From Erythroxylum novogranatense (Eukaryota > Streptophyta > Magnoliopsida > Malpighiales > Erythroxylaceae): a DNA stretch of 64,000 nt. Where the stretch lies: contig CM057228.1 in assembly GCA_029891385.1 (NCBI GenBank), forward strand, positions 80,898,964 to 80,962,963, given 5' to 3'. A program made the position numbers and the translations under genes. This document shows, in pieces, positions 11,663 through 23,381 of this stretch. The notes beneath the pieces are model-generated. The model saw only the letters and a program-made list of their open reading frames with translations, made no database searches and had not been told where the DNA came from. How positions within the stretch are numbered: position 1 is the stretch's first letter; the number at the start of each line of letters is the position of its first letter.

Positions 11663-11933
11663 GCAGCGTCAGATGCAGACGGACGCCTAACTCATGAGGG
11701 GAGACGCCGCTCATGAGGGCGAGACGCCTGCTCGCTAGGCGAGGCGTCGCCTAGCGAGGCGCACAGCTCATGAGGGCGAGCCTGCCTCGCGAGGCGAAGC
11801 AACGCCCGCCTCGCCCAGAGGCGTCGCCTAGAGGGCGCCAGATGGCCCGCCTCGCCAGGCGAGGCGTCGCCTAGCGAGGCGCCAGATGGGCGCCCGCCTC
11901 GCTAGGGCGAGCCGTCGCCCTAGCGAGGGCGCT
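11663..11933. repeat. GC-rich GCCTCGC cassette, LTR 1
   Basis: A GC-rich island in otherwise AT-rich DNA, made of degenerate units of about 45 bp built from GCCTCGC / CGCCTAGCGAGGCG with internal inverted symmetry. It lies between a GTCGGACGGAAAG block and a poly-T tract, the same order as in the Tekay LTRs. Confidence 0.85.
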
Positions 11934-12584
11934 AAACCTTTTTCCTTTTTTTTTTTTTTTTCACTCTAAACTCCCAAAATTCATAACTTTTAATCCCGAA
12001 CTCCGATTTTGACAAACTTAGTCTCTATAGAAAACTTAAAGAAAGCTCTAAATCTTCCAAGAAGAACATAAAACTCAATTCAACTCCTACGGAATCCATT
12101 TTCCGTCAAAGATACTATCCTCTATTCAAACTTGTAAAAATAATAACTTAATTTTCCGAGATCGAAAAATTGCATACTTTATATCGAAATAAAGATCAAA
12201 ACAAATCCTTCAATTCTTATGAAGAACATCAAAGCTCAATTAACCTCTAACTAGGTTAATTTCTCAGTCAAAGATTCAATCATAATAAAAGTCAAACCCG
12301 ATCAAACATAAACTTTGACTGATCATAACTTTCACTCCCGATATCGAAAAATTACAAACTTTATGTCCACAAAAATCTCTTAACATAATCTACAAGTTTC
12401 ATGTAGATCGCTTTCTCAAATTTTGCCTCAAACAAAGTCAACTTTCAAATGCCGAAAGTCAACTATTACACAATTTTTCATATTTTCATACTTTCTCTCT
12501 TTATTTCATGATCTTCAACTTAATTTCAATCAACTCATCCACTTGATCATAGTCAAATTGTCACTCAAGGTTCGGGGTCCAACA

Positions 12585-13216
12585 TTTCTCCCCCTCTTAA
12601 AAGAATTTCGTCCTCGAAATTCACTCTTACTTAAACTCCAAGTAACTCATTCTTGCATAAATTTCTTTCTAAACAATGATCATCAAGCACTTTCTTACTA
12701 ATTTCTTTTCACAACTCATAATCAATTTCTTTTTCATCACATTTACACTTCATACATATTCTCAATTTCTTCAAATTTTCACTTCCTTAAATCATATATC
12801 ACTCATATCATATCAAAACACTATATCTATAACTCATTATTTCTTTAAATATGGACACAGGTCAATGGTCCATTTCTTAAGGAACCCTAATATGGTTCAA
12901 TCATCATTATGTCATCATTCTTTCATCTATATCAATTCATCACAATTTCTCAAGAAGTTCTAATCTTAATTTCCTCAACACATTCAAAAGTCAAACATAT
13001 TCTAACACTCAAATCAAACCAATCACATGAATTCACCAAATAGTCATACATATCAATTTTCAAATTCCTAAAGGCAATCATACTTCTTTCATCAAAATCA
13101 AATGATCACTCAAAGATATCCTCACAAAGTCACTCTTATCTTTACAAACTCAGATCAATTTCTTATTCATACTCATACGCCCAAGTAAGATCATATAACC
13201 TGCTCGATACCATAAA
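12585..13216 (-). mobile_element. Array interior 1: PPT, pol vestige, non-coding, PBS
   Basis: 632 bp. Next to LTR 1 is ttctccccctctt (PPT on the minus strand). The minus frame over about 12585-12630 reads N-F-E-D-E-I-L-L-R-G-G-E, the usual C-terminal end of Tekay/Del pol. The remaining ~570 bp is AT-rich with no supported ORF. At 13201-13212 lies tgctcgatacca, a PBS one base short of the version in the other interiors, four bases from LTR 2. Confidence 0.85.
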
Positions 13217-16200
13217 TGTTGGGACCCGATCCGGGAACCGGATCCCAACCGAATAAACTTAACACTTTCACTCTATGCTCGATACCATAAATGTTGGATC
13301 CGCTCCGGAACCCAACTACATAAGCACAACTAAATCAAGCAAATGGAAACGAAGGAAGCGGAAATTTTGATCGAAAACAAAATGCGAGCGAACAAATCAA
13401 AGTAGCGGCGGAAGCAAATGCAAAGCGGAATCGAAATACAAACGCAAGCGGAAGCAAAGCTAATCGAATCAAACGAGCAGATTCAATCGAATATAGCGGC
13501 GAAATAATCGATACTGAATCACAAAGCGGAACGATAAGCGGCGCGGATCGAATCGAATGCAAATCAATTCGGATAGAAAACAAAGTAAATCAAACACTTT
13601 CCGACATCCGCATAAGCAAAGAACAGAAAGCGAACGCTGGGGATTCTAAGACGCTCCAAAATCCGTTATGAATTTTTTTTCTTTTCTTATTCTCATTCCT
13701 TATTCATTTCTTCTCTTACTCAAACACATTTAAAACATAACCAATGCATCCAATGTCCAAAATTACACTTTTATCCCAAATCTTATCGAAAATTCTAAAG
13801 ATAACGCGCCTTTATCCTAACCAAAAATTCTCGCAAAGCGCGTATACACTTCTATAATCTCAACAGACCTCGTAATCATCGGACACTCCCGTCCTAATCC
13901 CAACACCAATGAAACACAAACCTAAAACTAATACTTCCATAATTCTCAAGTCAATAAATACCAAACTCATAATTCAACTCATTTCCAAATTCATACATAT
14001 ATATATTCCCAAATCAACCATACAATATGTTCTCAAATTCTCCATAATTTCCTATACAAATTTCACAGTCATTCACAATACTTAACTTTATACACAAATA
14101 CCCTTTTCCAAATTTATCTAAAGTCATAAACATTTCCATACTCAAATTTCAGATTACTCAAAACTAACTCATGCAAATTTCAAAAGCACAAAACCGTCTT
14201 GAATGTCTTCACATTCTTTCATCCAATCTCCTGCTCGAAACCTGGAGATGGGGATGAAAGGGGGGGTGAGCTCGAAAGCTCGTGGATAACACATTTATAA
14301 ACTGATAAATAAGCCGAAATCATTTTTAATAATCTTTTGCCAAAAGGGCGAATTTTTTTTCAAACTTTATAATTTTTCAAACAATTTCCTCAAACCCATT
14401 TTTTTCATATTTTTCAAACTTTTCATAATAATCTCCCTTTTTTCTCATTTTTCAAAACTCCTTGAATACTTCTTGAATTTTTCATAAATATGAATGCAGA
14501 ACACATAACAAATCAAAACATATAACACATCAGAATGGTCTGGTTCGGTCCAAGCAGAGCGTCTTGCACATTCAGCGTGGCGATCATATGCGATCGTGAA
14601 TAGAAACGTCTTACACTTTCCGCATAATAATGTCCAGTATAGCCGTGAGGGAGTCCGAAATCGGAGCTCCGTGCCACTAGCGGGCAGCCGGGAGAAGGCT
14701 TAACAAGTAGAGACAGCGCTGACTCACCAAGGGACCTACCAACCCACATAACACATAATCGAAAACGAAAAGTCGGATTGCCCGAAGGCACTTTTCAATT
14801 TCTTAATTTTCCACACATTCACATAAAGCATACAATTTGATCAATTCATCATTCGAATTCTAATTTCAGAAATCAAATCATTCAATGCATACACAACAAA
14901 TGCATTTTTCATAATTTCTATCAGTTTATCGAATCATTGAAAGCAATGAATTCAAACTTATAATAATCTTTCAGAAAACATTCGGAAATCAGAATTTCCT
15001 GCCTTTACAAAACAATAATTTGTCAAAAATTTTCACATTTTTGCTTTCTTTATTTTTCAAAATTGCTTTCTTTAATTTTTCAAAAATTCACATATAGCTT
15101 ACAAATCAAAATATAAATATGCTACCCACCTCGAATTATTGCCGGAAACTTGATTTCAAGCTCCAATTGATCCTTGCTTTTCTCTCTCTTCCAAAGTACC
15201 AAAACCTAAACCATAATCATCCAAATTTCACATCAGAAAATACTTAATTTTCACAATCAACTTAGGAATTCACCAATTCCATTTACATTCAAGTTATTTC
15301 AATCTCCAATTTTGAAAATCCCCAATTTTCAAAATTGGCCTAAACCAAGACACTCAAATTCAATCTCATAAAACACAATTTCTTCAAAATTAATCTCACA
15401 ATTCATCAATTCACATTAATTCCAAGACATCTAAATCCTCAATTTCAAAAATTCCCAAATCTTAAAATTGGCCTAAACCAATTTATCCAAATTCAATACC
15501 ATAAAATACAAATTCTTCAAAATTGATTTCATATATCATCAATTCATCATATTTCCTATAATTCTACACCAAAATATCTCAAAATTCTCAATCATAAAAT
15601 TTAGCCTAAACCTTACTCAATTTTTCATCCAAAATTAAACCCAACCTAAAGCATATACATCAAAATTAATTCCACAATCCATAAACCCATCTCATATGTC
15701 ATAATTCTAAACCGAAGATTAATCAAAATCTCAAAGTAGAAAAATTTCTCTTACCTCTTTCTCTTCCAAATTCGAATTTTTTTGGCTTGGAAGGAAGCTC
15801 TTATGCTCCTCTATCTTTTTCTCTCTTGGAACCATCCCAAAATCCTTAAGAAACAAGTAGAAAAATCAAAACTAAACTTTCTCTCTCCTCTTCCTCCATA
15901 CCCGAATCTCCACTCTTCTTCTTTCTTCTTATTTCTCTTCTCCTTTTCTCTGGAAATTTCCAGCCACTTTCGTGGCTTTTAATAGCTCAAAACGACAATC
16001 ACCATCTGTGTTTCATTAATTGATGGTCAAATGACCAAATTGTCCTTCATTCAAAACTTAAAATTACACTTACTTGCGGTTTGATTCGCACTATCGATTT
16101 GAAGGAATTTGTCAAAACTTCCTTCTCGAGAAATGTTCCTCTCACTCATACGAATCCAACGCCACTGACCGCGCTCAATTCCGAGCACCACATCAAAAGT

Positions 16201-17669
16201 TATGTGCGAAACAATTCGGGAATATCCATATTCTAACACATTTTCAAGGTACGATTATTTCCGTCCAAAATTTCACATTTTTAATTCCAGAATTGAAACT
16301 CGATGTCTTCATAACAATTGTAGCCTTATGTCTCTAGTTTAATTCAAAACAAGAATCGCCTCATTTCGATTCCCAGATCAAAAGTTATACTCAAATTACT
16401 CACAGGTGTTCCCAATCCAAAAATTTCACCCTAATCCGAACCTAAATTCAAAAATTAAAAGTCCTAAGGGCAAAATTGACATTTCATGTCTTCATATGAT
16501 TTGTAGCCCCTTGTCTTATCTTTATTTTGCCTCAAGAATCGCTTCAATCGGATCTCTACAGATCCCGAATTTCACAAAACACTGAATCATGCTCGGAAAA
16601 TTTCCCGACTCACTTTGATTAAATTAATCACCATTAATTTAATCTCAAAAGTTCTAAATTTCTTATAAAATGAAATTCAATGTCTTAGGAATCCAACGCA
16701 AAAGAATCAACTCAATCGGATGTCGGACGGAAAAGATATAAGCAAAATAGTGAGCAAAGGTCGGATTAAAAACAAAGAAATCAAAATTTAAGAAGCAAAA
16801 CAGGCGTCAGATGCGACGGACGCCTAACTCATGAGGGCGAGACGCCATCAGGGCGAGACGCCGCTTCGCTAGGGGCGGCGTCGCCTAGCGAGGCGCCACA
16901 ACATGAGCTCGCGAGCCTTGCCTCGCGAGGGCGAAGGCAACGCCGCCTCGCCAGGCGGCGGCGTCGCCTAGCAGATACGACTGGCGCCCGCCTTGTTAGG
17001 CGGCCGTCACTCTAGCGAGGCGCTAAACCTTTTCCTTTTTTTTTTTTTCACTCTAAACTCCCAAAATTCATAACTTTTAATCCCGAACTCCGATTTTGAC
17101 AAACTTAGTCTCTATAGAAAACTTAAAGAAAGCTCTAAATCTTCCAAGAAGAACATAAAACTCAATTCGACTCCTACGGAATCCATTTTCCGGTCAAAGA
17201 TACTATCCTCTATTCAAACTTGTAAAATAATAACTTAATTTTCGAGATCGAAAAATTGCATACTTTATATCGAAATAAAGATCAAAACAAATCCTTCAAT
17301 TCTTATGAAGAACATCAAAGCTCAATTAACCTCTAACTAGGTTAATTTCTCACCAATGATTCAATCATAATAAAAGTCAAACCCGATCAAACATAAACTT
17401 TGATGATCATAACTTTCACTCCCGATATCGAAAATTACAAACTTTATGTCCACAAAAATCTCTTAACATAATCTACAAGTTTCATGTAGATCGTTTTCTC
17501 AAATTTTGCCTCAAACAAAAGTCAACTTTCAAATGCCAGAAAGTCAACTATTACACAATTTTTCATATTTTCATACTTTCTCTCTTTATTTCATGATCTT
17601 CAACTTAATTTCAATCAACTCATCCACTTGATCATAGTCAAATTGTCACTCAAGGTTCGGGGTCCAACA
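13217..17669 (-). mobile_element. Array LTR 2
   Basis: 4,453 bp, same layout as LTR 1, with its GC cassette at 16801-17024. Near its start several CGG and CTG triplets present in LTRs 1 and 4 are missing or altered, for example gatccgctccgg in place of gatcccgttcccgg. Confidence 0.9.
16801..17024. repeat. GC-rich cassette, LTR 2
   Basis: About 224 bp of degenerate GCCTCGC/CGCCTAGCGAGGCG units, shorter and more eroded than in LTRs 1 and 4; some cgcgagg steps read catgagg-like. Confidence 0.8.
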
Positions 17670-18302
17670 TTTCTCCCCCTCTTAAAAGAATTTCGTCCTC
17701 GAAATTCACTCTTACTTAAACTCCAAGTAACTCATTCTTGCATAAATTTCTTTCTAAACAATGATCATCAAGCACTTTCTTACTAATTTCTTTTCACAAC
17801 TCATAATCAATTTCTTTTTCATCACATTTACACTTCATACATATTCTCAATTTCTTCAAATTTTCACTTCCTTAAATCATATATCACTCATATCATATCA
17901 AAACACTATATCTATAACTCATTATTTCTTTAAATATGGACACAGGTCAATGGTCCATTTCTTAAGGAACCCTAATATGGTTCAATCATCATTATGTCAT
18001 CATTCTTTCATCTATATCAATTCATCACAATTTCTCGAAGTTCTAATCTTAATTTCCTCAACACATTCCAAAGTCAAACATATTCTAAACACTCAAATCA
18101 AACCAATCACATGAATTAGTCAAATAGTCATACATATCAATTTTCAAATTCCTAAAGGCAATCATACTTCTTTCATCAAAATCAAATGATCACTCAAAGA
18201 TATCCTCACAAAGTCACTCTTATCTTTACAAACTCAGATCAATTTCTTATTCATACTCATACGCCCAAGTAAGATCATATAACTTGGCTCTGATACCATA
18301 AA
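17670..18302 (-). mobile_element. Array interior 2
   Basis: 633 bp. PPT and the F-E-D-E-I-L pol vestige at about 17670-17715, AT-rich non-coding middle, and a full PBS, tggctctgatacca, at 18285-18298 followed by TAAA and LTR 3. Confidence 0.88.
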
Positions 18303-21300
18303 TGTTGGGACCCGATCCGGGAACCGGATCCCAACCGAATAAACTTAACACTTTCACTCTATGCTCTGATACCATAAATGTTGGATCCGCCCCGGAACCC
18401 AACTACATAAGCACAACTAAATCAAGCAAATGGAAGCGAAGGAAGCGGAAATTTGGATCGAAAACAAAATGCGAGCGAACAAATCCGAAAGTAGCGGCGG
18501 AAGCAAATGCAAAGCGGAATCGAAATACAAACGCAGCGGAAGCAAAGCTAATCGAATCAAACGAGCAGATTCAATCGAATATAATAAGCGAAATAATCGC
18601 ATACTGAATCACAAAGCGGAACGCATAAGCGAAAGCGGGATCGAATCGAATGCAAATCGAATTCGGATAGAAAACAAAGTAAACTGAAACACTTTCCGAC
18701 ATCCGTGCATAAGCAAAGAACAGGAAACAGAAACGCGTTGGGGATTCTAAGACGTTCCAAAATCCGTTATGAATTTTTTTTTTCTTTTCTTATTCTCATT
18801 CCTTATTCATTTCTTCTCTTACTCAAACACATTTAAAACATAACCAATGCATCCAATGTCCAAAATTACACTTTTATCCCAAATCTTATCGAAAATTCGG
18901 CAAAGATAACTACGCCTTTATCCTAACCCAAAATTCACTGCAAAGCGTAATACACTTCTATAATCTCAACAGACCTCGTAATCATCGGACACTCCGTCCT
19001 AATCCCAACACCAATGAAACACAAACCTAAAACTAATACTTCCATAATTCTCAAGTCAATAAATACCAAACTCATAATTCAACTCATTTCCAAATTCATA
19101 CATATATATATTCCCAAATCAACCATACAATATGTTCTCAAATTCTCCATAATTTCCTATACACATTTCACAGTCATTCACAATACTTAACTTTATACAC
19201 AAATACCCTTTTCCAAATTTATCTAAAGTCATAAACATTTCCATACTCAAATTTCAGATTACTCAAAACTAACTCATGCAAATTTCAAAAGCACAAACCG
19301 CTTGAATCGATGTCTTCACATTCTTTCATCCAATCTCACCTTTCGAAACACGGAGATGGGGATGAAAGGGGGGGTGAGCTCGAAAGCTCGTGGATAACAC
19401 ATTTATAAACTGATAAATAAGCCGAAATCATTTTTAATAATCTTTTGCCAAAAGGGCGAATTTTTTTTCAAACTTTATAATTTTTCAAACAATTTCCTCA
19501 AACCCATTTTTTTCATATTTTTCAAACTTTTCATAATAATCTCCCTTTTTTCTCATTTTTCAAAACTCCTTGAATACTTCTTGAATTTTTCATAAATATG
19601 AATGCAGAACACATAACAAATCAAAACATATAACACATCGAATGGTGCTGTTCGGTCCAAGCGAGCGTCTTGCACATTCAGCGTAGCGGTCATATGCGAT
19701 CGTGAATGAAACGTACTACACTTTCCGCATAATGTCCAAGATAGCCGTGAGGAGTCCGAATCGAGTCCGTGCCCTTAGCGGGCAGCCGGGAGAAGGCTTA
19801 ACAAGTAGAGACAGCGCTGACTCACCAAGGGACCTACCAACCCACATAACACATAATCGAAAACGAAAAGTCGGATTGCCCGAAGGCACTTTTCAATTTC
19901 TTAATTTTCCACACATTCACATAAAGCATACAATTTGATCAATTCATCATTCGAATTCTAATTTCAGAAATCAAATCATTCAATGCATACACAACAAATG
20001 CATTTTTCAGAATTTCTATCAGTTTATCGAATCATTGAAAGCAATGAATTCAAACTTATAATAATCTTTCAGAAAACATTCTAAATCGTAATTTCTGCCT
20101 TTACAAAACAATAATTTGTCAAAATTTTCACATTTTGCTTTCTTTATTTTCAAAATTGCTTTCTTTAATTTTCAAAATTCACATATAGCTTACAAATCAA
20201 AATATAAATATGCTACCCACCTCGAATTATTGCTTAAACTTGATTTCAAGCTCCAATTGATCCTTGCTTTTCTCTCCAAAGTACCAAAACCTAAACCATA
20301 ATCATCCAAATTTCACATCGAAAATACTTAATTTTCACAATCAACTTAGGAATTCACCAATTCCATTTACATTCAAGCTATTTCAATCTCCAATTTTGAA
20401 AATCCCAATTTTCAAAATTGGCCTAAACCAAGACACTCAAATTCAATCTCATAAAACACAATTTCTTCAAAATTAATCTCACAATTCATCAATTCACATT
20501 AATTCCAAGACATCTAAATCCTCAATTTCAAAAATTCCCAAATCTTAAAATTGGCCTAAACCAATTTATCCAAATTCAATACCATAAAATACAAATTCTT
20601 CAAAATTGATTTCATATATCATCAATTCATCATATTTCCTATAATTCTACACCAAAATATCTCAAAATTCTCAATCATAAAATTTAGCCTAAACCTTACT
20701 CAATTTTTCATCCAAAATTAAACCCAACCTAAAGCATATACATCAAAATTAATTCCACAATCCATAAACCCATCTCATATGTCATAATTCTAAACCGAAG
20801 ATTAATCAAAATCTCAAAGTAGAAAATTTCTCTTACCTCTTTCTCTTCCAAATTTGAATTTTTTGGCTTGGAAGGAAGCTCTTATGCTCCTCTATCTTTT
20901 CTCTCTTGAACCATCCCAAAATCCTTAAGAAACAAGTAGAAAATCAAACTAAACTTTCTCTCTCTCTTCCTCCATACCCGAATCTCCACTCTTCTTCTTT
21001 CTTCTTATTTCTCTTCTCCTTTTCTCTGGAAATTTCCAGCCACTTTCGTGGCTTTTAATAGCTCAAAACGACAATCACCATCTGTGTTTCATTAATTGAT
21101 GGTCAAATGACCAAATTGTCCTTCATTCAAAACTTAAAATTACACTTACTTGCGGTTTGATTCGCACTATCGATTTGAAGGAATTTGTCAAAACTTCCTT
21201 CTCGAGAAATGTTCCTCTCACTCATACGAATCCAACGCCACTGACCGCGCTCAATTCCGAGCACCACATCAAAAGTTATGTGAAACAATTGGAATATCCA

Positions 21301-22746
21301 TATTCTAACACATTTTCAAGGTACGATTATTTCCGTCCAAAATTTCACATTTTAATTCCAGAATTGAAACTCGATGTCTTCATAACAATTGTAGCCTTAT
21401 GTCTCTAGTTTAATTCAAAACAAGAATCGCCTCATTTCGATTCCCAGATCAAAGTTATACTCAAATTACTCACAGGTGTTCCCAATCCAAAATTTCACCC
21501 TAATCCGAACCTAAATTCAAAATTAAAAGTCCTAAGGGCAAAATTGACATTTCATGTCTTCATATGATTTGTAGCCCTTGTCTTATCTTTATTTTGCCTC
21601 AAGAATCGCTTCAATCGGATCTCTACAGATCCCGAATTTCACAAAACACTGAATCATGCTCGAAAATTTCCCGACTCACTTTGATTAAATTAATCACCAT
21701 TAATTTAATCTCAAAAGTTCACAAATTTCTTATAAAATGAAATTCAATGTCTTAGGAATCCAACGCAAAAGAATCAACTCAATCGGATGTCGGACGGAAA
21801 AGATATAAGCAAAATAGTGAGCAAAGGTCGGATTAAAAACAAAGAAATCAAAATTTAAGAAGCAAACAGCGTCAGATGCAGACGGACGCCTTGACTCATG
21901 AGGGCGAGACGCCTTCATGAGGAGCGAGACGCCTCGCTCGCTAGGCGGCGTCGCCTAGCGAGGCGCCACAACATGAGGCGAGCCTTGCCTCATGAGGGCG
22001 AAGCGCCTGCCTCGCCTCGCCGAGGCGGCGTCGCCTAGCGAGGCGTCTGACGCGCGCCGCTTGCTAGGCGAAATCGCCTAGCGAGGGCGCTAAACCTTTT
22101 TCCTTTTTTTTTTTTTTTTCACTCTAAACTCCCAAAATTCATAACTTTTAATCCCGAACTCCGATTTTGACAAACTTAGTCTCTATAGAAAACTTAAAGA
22201 AAGCTCTAAATCTTCCAAGAAGAACATAAAACTCAATTCGACTCCTACGGGAATCCATTTTCCGGTCAAAGATACTATCCTCTATTCAAACTTGTAAAAA
22301 TAATAACTTAATTTTCCGAGATCGAAAAATTGCATACTTTATATCGAAATAAAGATCAAAACAAATCCTTCAATTCTTATGAAGAACATCAAAGCTCAAT
22401 TAACCTCTAACTAGGTTAATTTCTCAGTCAAAGATTCAATCATAATAAAAGTCAAACCCGATCAAACATAAACTTTGACTGATCATAACTTTCACTCCCG
22501 ATATCGAAAAATTACAAACTTTATGTCCACAAAAATCTCTTAACATAATCTACAAGTTTCATGTAGATCGTTTTCTCAAATTTTGCCTCAAACAAAAGTC
22601 AACTTTCAAATGCCAGAAAGTCAACTATTACACAATTTTTCATATTTTCATACTTTCTCTCTTTATTTCATGATCTTCAACTTAATTTCAATCAACTCAT
22701 CCACTTGATCATAGTCAAATTGTCACTCAAGGTTCGGGGTCCAACA
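18303..22746 (-). mobile_element. Array LTR 3
   Basis: 4,444 bp, the shortest LTR; GC cassette at 21868-22091. Between about 20090 and 21660 many homopolymers are one base shorter than in LTRs 2 and 4, a pattern expected from uneven consensus polishing. Confidence 0.9.
21868..22091. repeat. GC-rich cassette, LTR 3
   Basis: About 224 bp of the same degenerate inverted-symmetry units, flanked by GTCGGACGGAAAAG on the left and poly-T on the right. Confidence 0.8.
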
Positions 22747-23381
22747 TTTCTCCCCCTCTTAAAAGAATTTCGTCCTCGAAATTCACTCTTACTTAAACTC
22801 CAAGTAACTCATTCTTGCATAAATTTCTTTCTAAACAATGATCATCAAGCACTTTCTTACTAATTTCTTTTCACAACTCATAATCAATTTCTTTTTCATC
22901 ACATTTACACTTCATACATATTCTCAATTTCTTCAAATTTTCACTTCCTTAAATCATATATCACTCATATCATATCAAAACACTATATCTATAACTCATT
23001 ATTTCTTTAAATATGGACACAGGTCAATGGTCCATTTCTTAAGGAACCCTAATATGGTTCAATCATCATTATGTCATCATTCTTTCATCTATATCAATTC
23101 ATCACAATTTCTCAAGAAGTTCTAATCTTAATTTCCTCAACACATTCCGAAAGTCAAACATATTCTGAACACTCAAATCAAACCAATCACATGAATTCGT
23201 CAAATAGTCATACATATCAATTTTCAAATTCCTAAAGGCAATCATACTTCTTTCATCAAAATCAAATGATCACTCAGCATATCCTCACAAAGTCACTCTT
23301 ATCTTTACAAACTCGTATCAATTTCTTATTCATACTCATACGCCCAAGTAAGATCATATAACCTGGCTCTGATACCATAAA
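22747..23381 (-). mobile_element. Array interior 3
   Basis: 635 bp. PPT and pol vestige at about 22747-22792, PBS tggctctgatacca at 23364-23377, TAAA spacer. Same content as interiors 1 and 2, with no extra coding sequence. Confidence 0.88.

Larger units (their letters stand above)
8087..12584 (-). mobile_element. Array LTR 1
   Basis: 4,498 bp. Plus reading starts TGTTGGGACCCGATCC and ends GGGGTCCAACA. It carries an embedded PBS-like site (8147-8158), a short hairpin-like block (around 9128-9178, ggagatggggatgaaag... then gagcttcagctc), a GC-rich cassette (11663-11933), a poly-T tract and three degenerate modules starting cataacttt (11982, 12142, 12324). It resembles LTR 4 most in keeping the CGG/CTG sites missing from LTRs 2 and 3. 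Confidence 0.92.

Noticed and set aside
12676..12963. 95-residue plus ORF in the array interior (also 17761, 22838)
   Set aside because: Antisense to the element, Phe/Ile/His-rich low complexity, and no known domain.
18285..18298. tRNA-Met-like sequences at LTR edges as tRNA genes
   Set aside because: Only 12-14 bases complementary to a tRNA 3' end; these are primer-binding sites.
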